Source of the DNA: an uncultured Mycoplasmatota bacterium
GTDB taxonomy: Bacteria > Bacillota_I > Bacilli_A > RF39 > UBA660
Assembly: GCA_900546715.1 (NCBI GenBank)
Contig: UREA01000018.1
Location: forward strand, 1 to 29,102
DNA length: 29,102 nucleotides
Reading direction: 5' to 3'
Within the stretch, counting starts at the first letter, position 1. Each line of letters begins with the position of its first letter. The position numbers and the translations under genes are program-made. Below are positions 16,057 to 21,799 of this stretch, in pieces. Below the pieces are notes generated by a model. That model was not told where the DNA came from. It saw only the letters and a program-made list of their open reading frames with translations, and made no database searches.

Positions 16057-16135
16057 TTTTCAGGTCACTTTTCGACCGGTTTTCGACCGGTCGGTATTTT
16101 TTTCAGCTACTTTTCGGCCGGTATTCGGCCACCTC
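16057..16135. repeat. GC-rich imperfect tandem repeat, two copies of about 36 bp
   Basis: Copy 1 (16057-16092) and copy 2 (16100-16135) both begin TTTTCAG and continue with ACTTTTCG-CCGGT-TTCG-CC. The period is 43 bp. This is strikingly GC-rich for the region. Copy 2 folds as GGCCG-gtatt-CGGCC (16116-16130). An outer inverted pair AAGTAGCT / AGCTACTT (about 16043-16050 and 16105-16112) brackets the first copy. It contains the XRE gene terminator. Its origin is unknown. Confidence 0.6.
16073..16103 (+). terminator. Intrinsic terminator of the XRE gene
   Basis: CGACCGG (16073-16079) pairs with CCGGTCG (16087-16093) around a 7-nt loop, followed by GTATTTTTTT on the plus strand. It is located 37 bp after the XRE stop codon. 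Confidence 0.7.
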
Positions 16136-16165
16136 ACCAAAAAACAGCAAGTATTTTGCTGTTTT
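16136..16165 (-). terminator. Terminator of the prfB-tilS-ftsH-secG cluster
   Basis: AAAACAGCAA (16141-16150) and TTGCTGTTTT (16156-16165) form a perfect 10-bp stem with a 5-nt loop. It begins within the secG stop codon. In the minus direction the stem runs into TTTTTTGG. It is nearly symmetric and could also stop plus-strand transcripts from the XRE side. Confidence 0.75.
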
Positions 16166-16382
16166 ATTGTAAGAATAATATTAAAGAAATTACAAAGAAT
16201 AGTAGACCTAGAACCATAGTTGCACGACTTATAAATAATTCTAGTCCTCTTTCTTTAGCATGTTGGAATAAATTTTCATTGCCACCAGTTATTATTTGTC
16301 CGGCATCACTAGCTTTATTTCCTTGAAGTAGCACAATAGCTATTAAAAGGATTGATACTACTAATAAAATATTTTCTAACAT
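16164..16382 (-). CDS. secG: Protein translocase subunit SecG
   Basis: SecG is the small auxiliary subunit of SecYEG that helps SecA-driven export. The 72-residue protein has two hydrophobic helices (about 4-20 and 53-71). Between them is the family loop with LLQGNKASDAGQIITGG. It lies 11 bp after ftsH and is followed immediately by a terminator, so it closes this operon; in many Firmicutes it heads a secG-rnr-smpB cluster instead. Its partner secY is in the ribosomal operon of this window. Confidence 0.93.
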   Translation of the reverse strand: MLENILLVVSILLIAIVLLQGNKASDAGQIITGGNENLFQHAKERGLELFISRATMVLGLLFFVISLILFLQ

Positions 16383-16393
16383 ATCTTCACTTC

Positions 16394-18337
16394 CTATTCT
16401 TCATTTTCACTAGATTTTGATTTTCTAGTTTTTTTAGTTTCTGTTTTTTCTTCCCCAGAATTGTTGTCTTCTTTTGGAGCTTCTTCAACTGGTTTAATTT
16501 CACCAGTTTTAACTATTGATTCAATTTGTTCTTTAGTGATTGTTTCATATTTCATTAAAGCATCACTAAGTTTGAAAATTAAATCTTTGTTATCTGCGAT
16601 TATCTTTTTAGCTTTTTCATAACATTCTTCAATGATTTTTCTAGTTTCTTTATCTATTTCTAAAGCAACTTGATCAGAGAAGTTTTTAGATTTAGCATAA
16701 TCTCTTCCTAGGAATACACCTTCACTCTTTTCTTCATATTGAACAGGTCCTAAATCACTCATACCGTATTCAGTAACCATGCTTCTAGCAATCTTTGTTG
16801 CTCTTTTAATATCATCGCTTGCTCCAGTGGAAATTTCATCTAAGAACATTTCTTCACTTACTCGTCCACCAAGAAGACCAGTAATTTGAGCAAGTAATTC
16901 ATCTTTAGTATGAACAGCTATTTTTTCTTCTTTTGGAAGCATCATAGTATAACCACCAGCCATACCACGAGGAATAATAGTTATCTTATGAACTTCTTGA
17001 GCATCTTCAAGCTTTAAACCAATTACAGCATGTCCTGCTTCATGCAAAGATACTAATTTCTTTTCTTTATCAGTAATCTTTCTTGTAGTTTTTGCAGGTC
17101 CAAGTAATACTCTATCGGTTGCTTCATCTATTTCATCCATTGTAATAGCATTTTTATTACGACGAACTGCAAGTAAAGCCGCTTCATTAAGAAGGTTTTC
17201 TAAGTCTGCTCCACTAAAGCCTGGAGTTCTTAAACTTAAATTGGCTAAATTAACACTTTTATCTAATATTTTATTTTTAGCATGAACTTTTAATATTGCT
17301 TCTCTTTCGTTAGCATCAGGAAGACTAACTGTTACTTGACGGTCAAATCTACCTGGACGAAGTAGAGCTGGGTCTAGTACATCTGGTCTATTGGTTGCAG
17401 CAATAATGATGATTCCTTCATTTTCCCCAAAACCATCCATTTCAGTTAATAATTGGTTAAGAGTTTGTTCTCTTTCATCATGTCCCCCTCCAAGGCCAGT
17501 TCCTCTTTGGCGACCTACGGCATCAATTTCATCAATGAATATTAGACATGGAGCATTACGTTTTGCTTCTTTAAACATATCACGAACACGACTGGCACCA
17601 ACTCCCACGAATAATTCAACAAAGTCAGATCCACTTATAAAGAAGAATGGAACATTTGCTTCACCCGCAATGGCTTTAGCAAGCAATGTTTTACCTGTTC
17701 CTGGAGGACCAACAAGCAAGACACCTTTAGGAATTCTTGCTCCTAGTTTTTCGAACTTCTTAGGATTTTTTAAGAAATCAATAAGTTCTGCAACTTCTTC
17801 TTTTTCTTCTTTTAATCCAGCAACATCTTTGAAACTCTTTTTGTCATTTTCATTACTTAAACGAGCTTTACTACGGCCAAAATCCATAGAACTTTTATTA
17901 GAGTTAGCCAGTTTCATAAATAAGAAATACATGACAACTACTAATAATACTAAAGGTAGTACATTAACTAAAATATAAAGAAATGGACTACTACCAGGGT
18001 CACTATTAGTATCATATTCTTCAATATTATTTTCATTAATTAAGGCTAAAACATTATCAAGTTCACTACCAACAACTTTAGCAGTAAAACTTTCTGTTTC
18101 TTTATAACCTTCTAGTTTACCTTCAATATAGTAAATAGATTCATCACTTTTAGGAGTAATGGCTATTTCAGTTACATTATTTTCTTGTAATTCAGTCATC
18201 AACTCACCAGTTGTAAGTTCATTTACAGTTGAACCTTGCATATTTAATGCTAATACTACAACTAATACCACTATTGCTAAAACAACATATGGTAATAGAT
18301 TTTTAAAACTATCATTTTGTTTTTGTTTTACATTCAT
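16394..18337 (-). CDS. ftsH: ATP-dependent zinc metalloprotease FtsH
   Basis: FtsH is a membrane-bound AAA+ protease that degrades misfolded membrane proteins and regulators. The 647-residue chain has TM1 (about 14-31), an extracytoplasmic domain, TM2 (about 119-141), then the AAA module with Walker A GPPGTGKT (210-217), Walker B LIFIDE (265-270) and the second region of homology (TNRPDVLDPALLRPGRFD). The protease domain has the zinc site HEAGH (432-436) and Asp509 (TGASDDI). The C-terminus is a charged Lys/Glu tail. It lies 9 bp after tilS, a classic Firmicute pairing. The hprT gene that often separates them is absent here. Confidence 0.98.
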   Translation of the reverse strand: MNVKQKQNDSFKNLLPYVVLAIVVLVVVLALNMQGSTVNELTTGELMTELQENNVTEIAITPKSDESIYYIEGKLEGYKETESFTAKVVGSELDNVLALINENNIEEYDTNSDPGSSPFLYILVNVLPLVLLVVVMYFLFMKLANSNKSSMDFGRSKARLSNENDKKSFKDVAGLKEEKEEVAELIDFLKNPKKFEKLGARIPKGVLLVGPPGTGKTLLAKAIAGEANVPFFFISGSDFVELFVGVGASRVRDMFKEAKRNAPCLIFIDEIDAVGRQRGTGLGGGHDEREQTLNQLLTEMDGFGENEGIIIIAATNRPDVLDPALLRPGRFDRQVTVSLPDANEREAILKVHAKNKILDKSVNLANLSLRTPGFSGADLENLLNEAALLAVRRNKNAITMDEIDEATDRVLLGPAKTTRKITDKEKKLVSLHEAGHAVIGLKLEDAQEVHKITIIPRGMAGGYTMMLPKEEKIAVHTKDELLAQITGLLGGRVSEEMFLDEISTGASDDIKRATKIARSMVTEYGMSDLGPVQYEEKSEGVFLGRDYAKSKNFSDQVALEIDKETRKIIEECYEKAKKIIADNKDLIFKLSDALMKYETITKEQIESIVKTGEIKPVEEAPKEDNNSGEEKTETKKTRKSKSSENEE

Positions 18338-18346
18338 TTAATTAAT

Positions 18347-19651
18347 TCACCTTGCCTCACATTTAATTATTATATCATATTTTTCTGATTTGTCTTTACA
18401 AAATTGTGATTTTTTTAAACTTGGAAGCCAAATTATATTATTTTTAGCATCTACAAGTATTGGAAAGTTATCTCTAATCTCCTTATTTATCTTATTATCT
18501 ATAAATATATCACTCACTTTTTTAGTTCCTAAGTTTAATACTTGCATCTTATCACCATCACATCTTGTCCTTAGTTTAAGTGGTAAAGTTATTTCAGAAC
18601 TATTCAGATAAATACAATTATTAGAGCTATTTCCTTCAGCACAATTATAGTAAAAATTAAAACCTAAAAATTCTAAATCTTTATCTAATATTATTTCTTG
18701 ATATTCATTATTTTGTTTTTTTATTATTTTTAAGTAACCATATTCATTTATCCCTTGATAGCCATTATTTAAATCAATACTTTTATTACTATTATATATT
18801 AATTTTAGTAATTCTTTCATTTGGTTATCTGAGATATTAAAGTAATCATTTGACTGAATACTCTTAACTATTAGTTCAATTGTTTTTCTTTTAATAAAAA
18901 CTGACTCATTAATTATTTTGTTAATAACTAGTTGGTTATCAACAATAAAATCTTTTTCTTTAATATAATTATTTACAAAGTTATCATATTCTTCTAATTC
19001 TTCACTAAATTTTAAATATTTTAGATGAATATACTCATCTTCATTCTTTAGAAATGGTAATACATTCTTACGATATCTATTTCGGGTGTATTTTAAGGAA
19101 TCATTACTTTCATCAATTGCATAAGGAATATTTTCACTTTCATTATATTTAATTATTTCATCTTTGGTAGTTGAAAGTAATGGTCTTAAGGTAATATAAT
19201 CTTCATTTTGGGTTACTCTTTTAATACCAATATAACCATTTAAATTACTACCCCGAGCAATACGCATTAAAATTGTTTCAATTAAATCATCACCATGATG
19301 AGCAGTAACTAAATAATTTGCTTTATATTTTTTTATTAAACTTTTGAAAAATTTATATCTTTTTCTATGAGCATCATCTTCACTAAATTTAGTATTTTGA
19401 TAATCAAGTTCTTGTAATTCAAAAGTTACCTTATTTTTTTTGGCATAATCTTCAACCATTTTAGCTTCATTATCACTAACACTTCTTAATTTGTGATTGA
19501 CATGAGCAACAATTAATTCTAAATTCTTTTTTTCTTTTAACTTAATTAATAAATTAAGTAAACACATAGAATCTGGACCACCACTACAAGCAATTATTAC
19601 TTTAGAATTATCAGTGATGTTTTCTTCTAAAAATTCTACTTCTCTTTTCAT
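18347..19651 (-). CDS. tilS: tRNA(Ile)-lysidine synthetase
   Basis: TilS attaches lysine to C34 of the minor tRNA-Ile (CAU anticodon), converting it to read AUA codons, which are abundant in this AT-rich genome. The N-terminal PP-loop ATPase motif is SGGPDS (23-28). Family residues also appear in VAHVNHKLR, TAHHGDDLIETILMRIARGS and the RNRYRKNVLPFL stretch. The C-terminal TilS domain (LKLRTRCDGDKMQVLNLGTKKVSDIFID) is complete. The length, 434 residues, is normal. It overlaps prfB by 4 bp (ATGA). Confidence 0.96.
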   Translation of the reverse strand: MKREVEFLEENITDNSKVIIACSGGPDSMCLLNLLIKLKEKKNLELIVAHVNHKLRSVSDNEAKMVEDYAKKNKVTFELQELDYQNTKFSEDDAHRKRYKFFKSLIKKYKANYLVTAHHGDDLIETILMRIARGSNLNGYIGIKRVTQNEDYITLRPLLSTTKDEIIKYNESENIPYAIDESNDSLKYTRNRYRKNVLPFLKNEDEYIHLKYLKFSEELEEYDNFVNNYIKEKDFIVDNQLVINKIINESVFIKRKTIELIVKSIQSNDYFNISDNQMKELLKLIYNSNKSIDLNNGYQGINEYGYLKIIKKQNNEYQEIILDKDLEFLGFNFYYNCAEGNSSNNCIYLNSSEITLPLKLRTRCDGDKMQVLNLGTKKVSDIFIDNKINKEIRDNFPILVDAKNNIIWLPSLKKSQFCKDKSEKYDIIIKCEAR

Positions 19652-20746
19652 TTAGCACCTTTATTCATATTCTTTAAATTAAAATATAGCATATCCATTA
19701 TAAAGCCATCAAGAATTTTTGTAGGATCTGTTGATTCATAATTCGTCCTGTGATCTTTTACTAGTTTGTACGGCTCTAAGATGTAGCTTCTTATTTGACT
19801 ACCAAAATTAATTGCTGCATCAGTATCTTTTAGGGCATTTATTTTTTCTTGTTCTTTTTGGTATTCTAACATATATAATTTATTTTTTAAAATACTTAAT
19901 GCTTGTTCTTTATTTTTTAACTGACTTCTTTCATTTTGACAAGTTACTACTAATTTAGTAGGCAAATGAGTTATTCTTACAGCTGAATTACTAGTATTAA
20001 CTGATTGTCCTCCCGCTCCACTTGAGTGATAAACATCAATTTTTAAATCTTCTTCTTTAATTTCAATATTGATATTTTTTTTAATCTCTGGAAAAACTGT
20101 AACTGATGCAAATGATGTATGTCTTCTAGCTCCAGAATCAAATGGGGATATACGCACTAAGCGATGAACTCCCGATTCATACTTTAAATAACCAAATGCA
20201 TAATCACCGCAGATTTTTAAAGTGATACTTTTAAGACCTGCTTCATCACCTTTTGCCTCATCTATTATTTCCCATTTAAAATTTTCTTTTTCCGAGAACT
20301 TTTCATACATTCTAGCAAGCATACTAGCCCAATCACAAGATTCTGTTCCTCCAGCTCCGGGATGAATTTCTAGGTAACAGTTGTATTCATCAAATTCACC
20401 ATTAAGTAAAGTTGCAATTTCTAATTCATTTATTTTACTTTCTAAATCATCGATATTTTCAACTATTAATGCAATTAAATCATCTTCATCAGATTCAATT
20501 ACTTCTAGGCCTTCATTTATTTCTTTATTTAATTCAACATATAAATTAATTTCTTTTTTTAAATGAGCAATTTTAGTGTTGATAATATTAGCATTATCAA
20601 CATTTTGCCAGAAATCTTCTTTTGTTGTAACTTGTTCTAAAGCCTTTAACTCTTCTTGCTTTTTATTTAAGTCAAAGATACCTCGCAAGTTCTGATGTTT
20701 TATTTTTAAGTTCATTTAATTTTAACATTAATTCATTTTTTTCCAT
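19648..20746 (-). CDS. prfB: Peptide chain release factor 2, with +1 programmed frameshift
   Basis: RF2 releases the nascent peptide at UGA and UAA codons. Translation should begin at the ATG at 20744-20746 (GAGGG upstream), run 24 codons (MEKNELMLKLNELKN ... SELARYL) to an in-frame TGA at 20672-20674, and slip +1 at CTT-TGA-C so that reading continues from GAC at 20671-20673. The joined protein is 365 residues, the normal RF2 length. In full-length numbering the anticodon-like motif SPF is at 200-202 and the catalytic GGQ at 245-247. SPF, rather than the PxT of RF1, identifies RF2. Reading only from the downstream ATG at 20715 would give a false N-terminus. It is followed by tilS with a 4-bp overlap. 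Confidence 0.95.
20671..20686 (-). promoter_or_regulatory. RF2 programmed +1 frameshift site
   Basis: On the minus strand the sequence reads GCGAGGTATCTTTGAC. This has the slippery CTT codon, the TGA at codon 25, the following C, and an upstream AGG as internal Shine-Dalgarno mimic three bases before CTT. It matches the classic RF2 autoregulatory site (TATCTTTGAC), with a weaker Shine-Dalgarno element than the AGGGGG of E. coli. Low RF2 makes TGA recognition slow, which raises frameshifting and RF2 output. Confidence 0.95.
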
Positions 20747-20763
20747 ATTAATCCCTCGAATAT

Positions 20764-20790
20764 AGTATAACAAAGTTTTAGTAATAAATA
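20764..20790 (-). promoter_or_regulatory. Possible promoter of prfB
   Basis: TATACT (20764-20769, minus strand) sits 17 bp upstream of the prfB ATG. A weak TTTATT at about 16 bp spacing could act as the -35 box. The prfB 5' leader would be about 10 nt. The -10 box is convincing, the -35 is not. Confidence 0.4.
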
Positions 20791-20822
20791 AAGTGAAGTT
20801 TAAGTGAAATTAAGGATATGGG

Positions 20823-20851
20823 TTGTAATTTATTTAAAACTTTGGTATATT
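20823..20851 (+). promoter_or_regulatory. Promoter of the antisense (antitoxin) RNA
   Basis: On the plus strand TTGTAA (20823-20828) and TATATT (20846-20851) are 17 bp apart, with TATAAA overlapping downstream. Transcription would start near 20857, just before the GGTTACCC hairpin, and run toward the toxin gene. Confidence 0.6.
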
Positions 20852-20856
20852 ATAAA

Positions 20857-20923
20857 TATGGTTACCCGAAATGGGTAGCATCAAGTTGTCTTGACGCTAC
20901 ATTTACTTGTTGGCGTCTTTTTT
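20857..20923 (+). ncRNA. Candidate antisense RNA of a type I toxin-antitoxin locus
   Basis: A small RNA of about 67 nt with its own promoter and terminator, convergent with the 27-codon minus-strand gene. It has a 5' hairpin (GTTACCC 20861-20867, loop GAAAT, GGGTAGC 20873-20879) and a terminator stem (GACGCTA 20893-20899 with TGGCGTC 20911-20917) followed by six T. It is fully complementary to the last six sense codons, the stop codon and the 3' region of the toxin mRNA. Two short segments (AAATGGGTAGC and TGACGC) also recur near the toxin mRNA 5' end as AAATCGGGTAAC (21046-21057) and TGACGC (21033-21038), giving extra complementarity as in Fst/par systems. No protein is encoded. Confidence 0.6.
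20893..20923 (+). terminator. Terminator of the antisense RNA
   Basis: A 7-bp stem (one G-U pair), an 11-nt loop and TTTTTT at 20918-20923. The stem lies inside the 3' end of the toxin gene, so both transcripts contain it. Confidence 0.7.
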
Positions 20924-20986
20924 GTCGCTAGAACCATAGATGACCAGTATCAAAATGATTACCAGTAGATATAAATCTTCATTCAA
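20903..20986 (-). CDS. Candidate type I toxin: 27-residue hydrophobic peptide
   Basis: Starting at TTG (20984-20986) the product begins with charged residues (MNEDLY), has one hydrophobic helix (LLVIILILVIYG, about residues 7-18) and ends with a polar charged tail (SSDKKDANK). This is the general plan of type I toxins and holin-like peptides that insert in the membrane. A strong GGGAGG lies 8 bases upstream, but it is locked in a hairpin. Thirteen of 27 codons end in G or C (CTG, ATC, GTC, GCC, GAC), unlike the strongly A/T-ending codons around it, which hints at transfer. A dedicated promoter precedes it and a convergent antisense RNA overlaps its 3' end. I do not recognise an exact named family, and toxicity is inferred. 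Confidence 0.6.
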   Translation of the reverse strand: MNEDLYLLVIILILVIYGSSDKKDANK

Positions 20987-20994
20987 CTGTAAAT

Positions 20995-21013
20995 CCCTCC
21001 CTTAGAAGGAGGA
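20995..21013 (-). promoter_or_regulatory. Hairpin sequestering the toxin Shine-Dalgarno site
   Basis: In the toxin mRNA, TCCTCCTT (21013-21006) pairs with AGGGAGGG (21002-20995) through eight base pairs, two of them G-U, closing a CTA loop. The paired segment is the ribosome binding site of the 27-codon gene, 8 bases before its TTG. Such structures keep type I toxin mRNAs poorly translated until processed. Confidence 0.65.
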
Positions 21014-21016
21014 GTT

Positions 21017-21064
21017 AAAAAACGGATAACAGTGACGCCTCACCAAAATCGGGTAACGGTTATC
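21017..21064 (-). promoter_or_regulatory. 5'-end hairpin with U run in the toxin leader
   Basis: GATAAC (21064-21059), at the expected 5' end of the toxin mRNA, pairs with GTTATC (21030-21025). The stem continues inward with five more pairs interrupted by single mismatches. It is followed by CG and six U (21022-21017). The shape is that of an intrinsic terminator in the leader, or a 5'-protecting stem like those seen on stable toxin mRNAs. Confidence 0.5.
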
Positions 21065-21065
21065 T

Positions 21066-21093
21066 ATTATAACTGTTATTTTTTTATTTACAA
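21066..21093 (-). promoter_or_regulatory. Promoter A, driving the toxin mRNA
   Basis: On the minus strand TTGTAA (21088-21093) and the perfect TATAAT (21066-21071) are 16 bp apart. The predicted start is near 21059-21063. A TGTCGAA box array starts 4 bp upstream of the -35 box. Confidence 0.75.
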
Positions 21094-21097
21094 GCAC

Positions 21098-21134
21098 TTC
21101 GACATGGTTCGACAAAACAAGCCAAAATTCGACA
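21098..21134 (-). promoter_or_regulatory. Phased TGTCGAA box array upstream of promoter A
   Basis: Exact TGTCGAA boxes (minus strand) lie at 21098-21104, 21108-21114 and 21128-21134. The starts are 10 and 20 bp apart, so all face the same side of the helix, and the array begins 4 bp from the -35 box. The sequence equals the Spo0A-box consensus, but the window encodes no Spo0A and the true regulator is unknown. Confidence 0.55.
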
Positions 21135-21146
21135 TAGATTAAACAT

Positions 21147-21282
21147 AAAAAGTAGCACATATTTGAAAACTATTTTACAATAGTTACCCATGAAATCAAA
21201 TATGTGCTAAAATTTTAAGAAAGGAAACGTTAAAAATAATATGAAAACTAAAAAAACACTGAAGAACTATTGGGGTAACAGT
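21147..21282 (-). ncRNA. Candidate small RNA from duplicated promoter B
   Basis: Promoter B would give a transcript beginning GATAACTGTTACCCC, nearly the same 5' end as the toxin mRNA. It ends about 135 nt later at a strong hairpin followed by CTTTTT. An earlier stop at a T7 run (about 21251-21257, after CAGTG) is also possible. I find no credible coding sequence with a ribosome binding site. It could be a decoy for the antisense RNA or the remains of a second toxin copy. Confidence 0.45.
21153..21209 (-). terminator. Long hairpin: 14-bp perfect inverted repeat with inner stem
   Basis: TAGCACATATTTGA (21153-21166) and TCAAATATGTGCTA (21196-21209) are perfect inverse complements. Inside, AACTATT (21168-21174) and AATAGTT (21179-21185) form a second stem with a TTAC loop. 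In the minus direction the stem is followed by CTTTTTATG, consistent with termination. The unpaired 10 nt contain ACCCATG, which matches the GGGTAAC motif family of this locus. Confidence 0.6.
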
Positions 21283-21287
21283 TATCT

Positions 21288-21315
21288 ATTATAGCTGTTA
21301 TTTTTCCTTTTGCAA
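21288..21315 (-). promoter_or_regulatory. Promoter B, duplicate of the toxin promoter
   Basis: On the minus strand TTGCAA (21310-21315) and TATAAT (21288-21293) are 16 bp apart, the same spacing as promoter A, and lie exactly 222 bp from it. The surrounding 50 bp or so (GGGTAAC-GTTATCTATTATA-CTGTTATTTTT) are near-identical in the two copies. Confidence 0.7.
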
Positions 21316-21319
21316 GCGT

Positions 21320-21356
21320 TTCGACAAAACTAGACACGCATCGACATAATTCGACA
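21320..21356 (-). promoter_or_regulatory. Phased TGTCGAA box array upstream of promoter B
   Basis: Minus-strand boxes lie at 21320-21326 (TGTCGAA), 21330-21336 (degenerate, 5 of 7), 21340-21346 (TGTCGAT) and 21350-21356 (TGTCGAA), an exact 10-bp ladder. As with promoter A, the first box starts 4 bp beyond the -35 box. The register is conserved even where individual boxes have decayed. Confidence 0.55.
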
Positions 21357-21365
21357 AAAATTAAA

Positions 21366-21395
21366 AATGTTGGTAACATTTAAGTTATCAACATT
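21366..21395 (-). terminator. Terminator of the desulfoferrodoxin gene
   Basis: AATGTTGGTAAC (21366-21377) pairs with GTTATCAACATT (21384-21395) in a 12-bp stem with one G-U pair and a 6-nt loop. In the minus direction it is followed by TTTTTAATTTTTG. The stem overlaps the stop codon. Confidence 0.75.
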
Positions 21396-21765
21396 ATTTT
21401 TTCCAAAGTCCATGGAGATTACAATAAGCATATACTTCTAATATTTCTTCATTATTAGATTTAGTAAAAGTAACACTTGGATTATCATTAGGTTTTAAAT
21501 CAAAATGATATTCGCGATTGTTTGTAAATACATGAATCCACATAATATAGTGTTCTTCAGTCATAGGATGCAGAGTTTCACCAACAGTAACGGTTACTAA
21601 ATTTTCATTTTCTTCTACAACTGGAACATGTTTTTCTACTGCAGCATCAGTAGTGTTTGCTACCAATTCTTCCATTGGTTTTCCACAACACATAAGTGGA
21701 ACATTAGTATCATTAATAACTTCAACTATTTTGCCACAGATTGGGCATTTTAAAAATTTCTTCAT
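21394..21765 (-). CDS. dfx: Desulfoferrodoxin (superoxide reductase), two-iron class I
   Basis: This enzyme reduces superoxide to peroxide without making oxygen, the anaerobe alternative to superoxide dismutase. The 123-residue protein has an N-terminal desulforedoxin domain with the Fe(Cys)4 ligands Cys7, Cys10, Cys26 and Cys27. The C-terminal neelaredoxin domain has the active-site ligands His46 (EKHVPV), His66 (LHPM), His72, Cys115 and His118 (CNLHGLW). It is preceded by AGAAGG and lies 34 bp after the large membrane-protein gene, with no terminator between them, so the two may be co-transcribed. Confidence 0.95.
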   Translation of the reverse strand: MKKFLKCPICGKIVEVINDTNVPLMCCGKPMEELVANTTDAAVEKHVPVVEENENLVTVTVGETLHPMTEEHYIMWIHVFTNNREYHFDLKPNDNPSVTFTKSNNEEILEVYAYCNLHGLWKK

Positions 21766-21799
21766 AACTACCTTCTTTCTATAATCATTTTATCATAAT

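Noticed and set aside
16054..16326. Plus-strand 90-residue ORF over the GC-rich repeat and secG
   Set aside because: It is antisense to secG, crosses two terminators and has no ribosome binding site; secG is clear on the other strand.
17391..17978. Plus-strand 195-residue ORF inside ftsH
   Set aside because: Shadow frame of the conserved AAA domain of ftsH, with composition of an antisense translation.
18338..18346. A missing or decayed hprT between tilS and ftsH
   Set aside because: Only 9 bp separate the genes, so there is no remnant to call; the gene may be elsewhere in the genome.
21084..21191. Minus-strand 35-codon ORF starting inside the long hairpin
   Set aside because: It has no ribosome binding site, its start is buried in the hairpin, and it reads through the TGTCGAA box array and promoter A.
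21241..21294. Plus-strand 17-codon ORF (MKTKKTLKNYW...) between the hairpin and promoter B
   Set aside because: The purine-rich AAGGAAA lies too far upstream (about 14 bases), the ORF runs into the duplicated promoter module, and no plus-strand promoter was found.
21098..21356. Calling the TGTCGAA boxes genuine Spo0A sites
   Set aside because: The sequence matches the consensus, but no Spo0A or sporulation gene is in the window and the lineage may not sporulate, so I describe them only as phased boxes.
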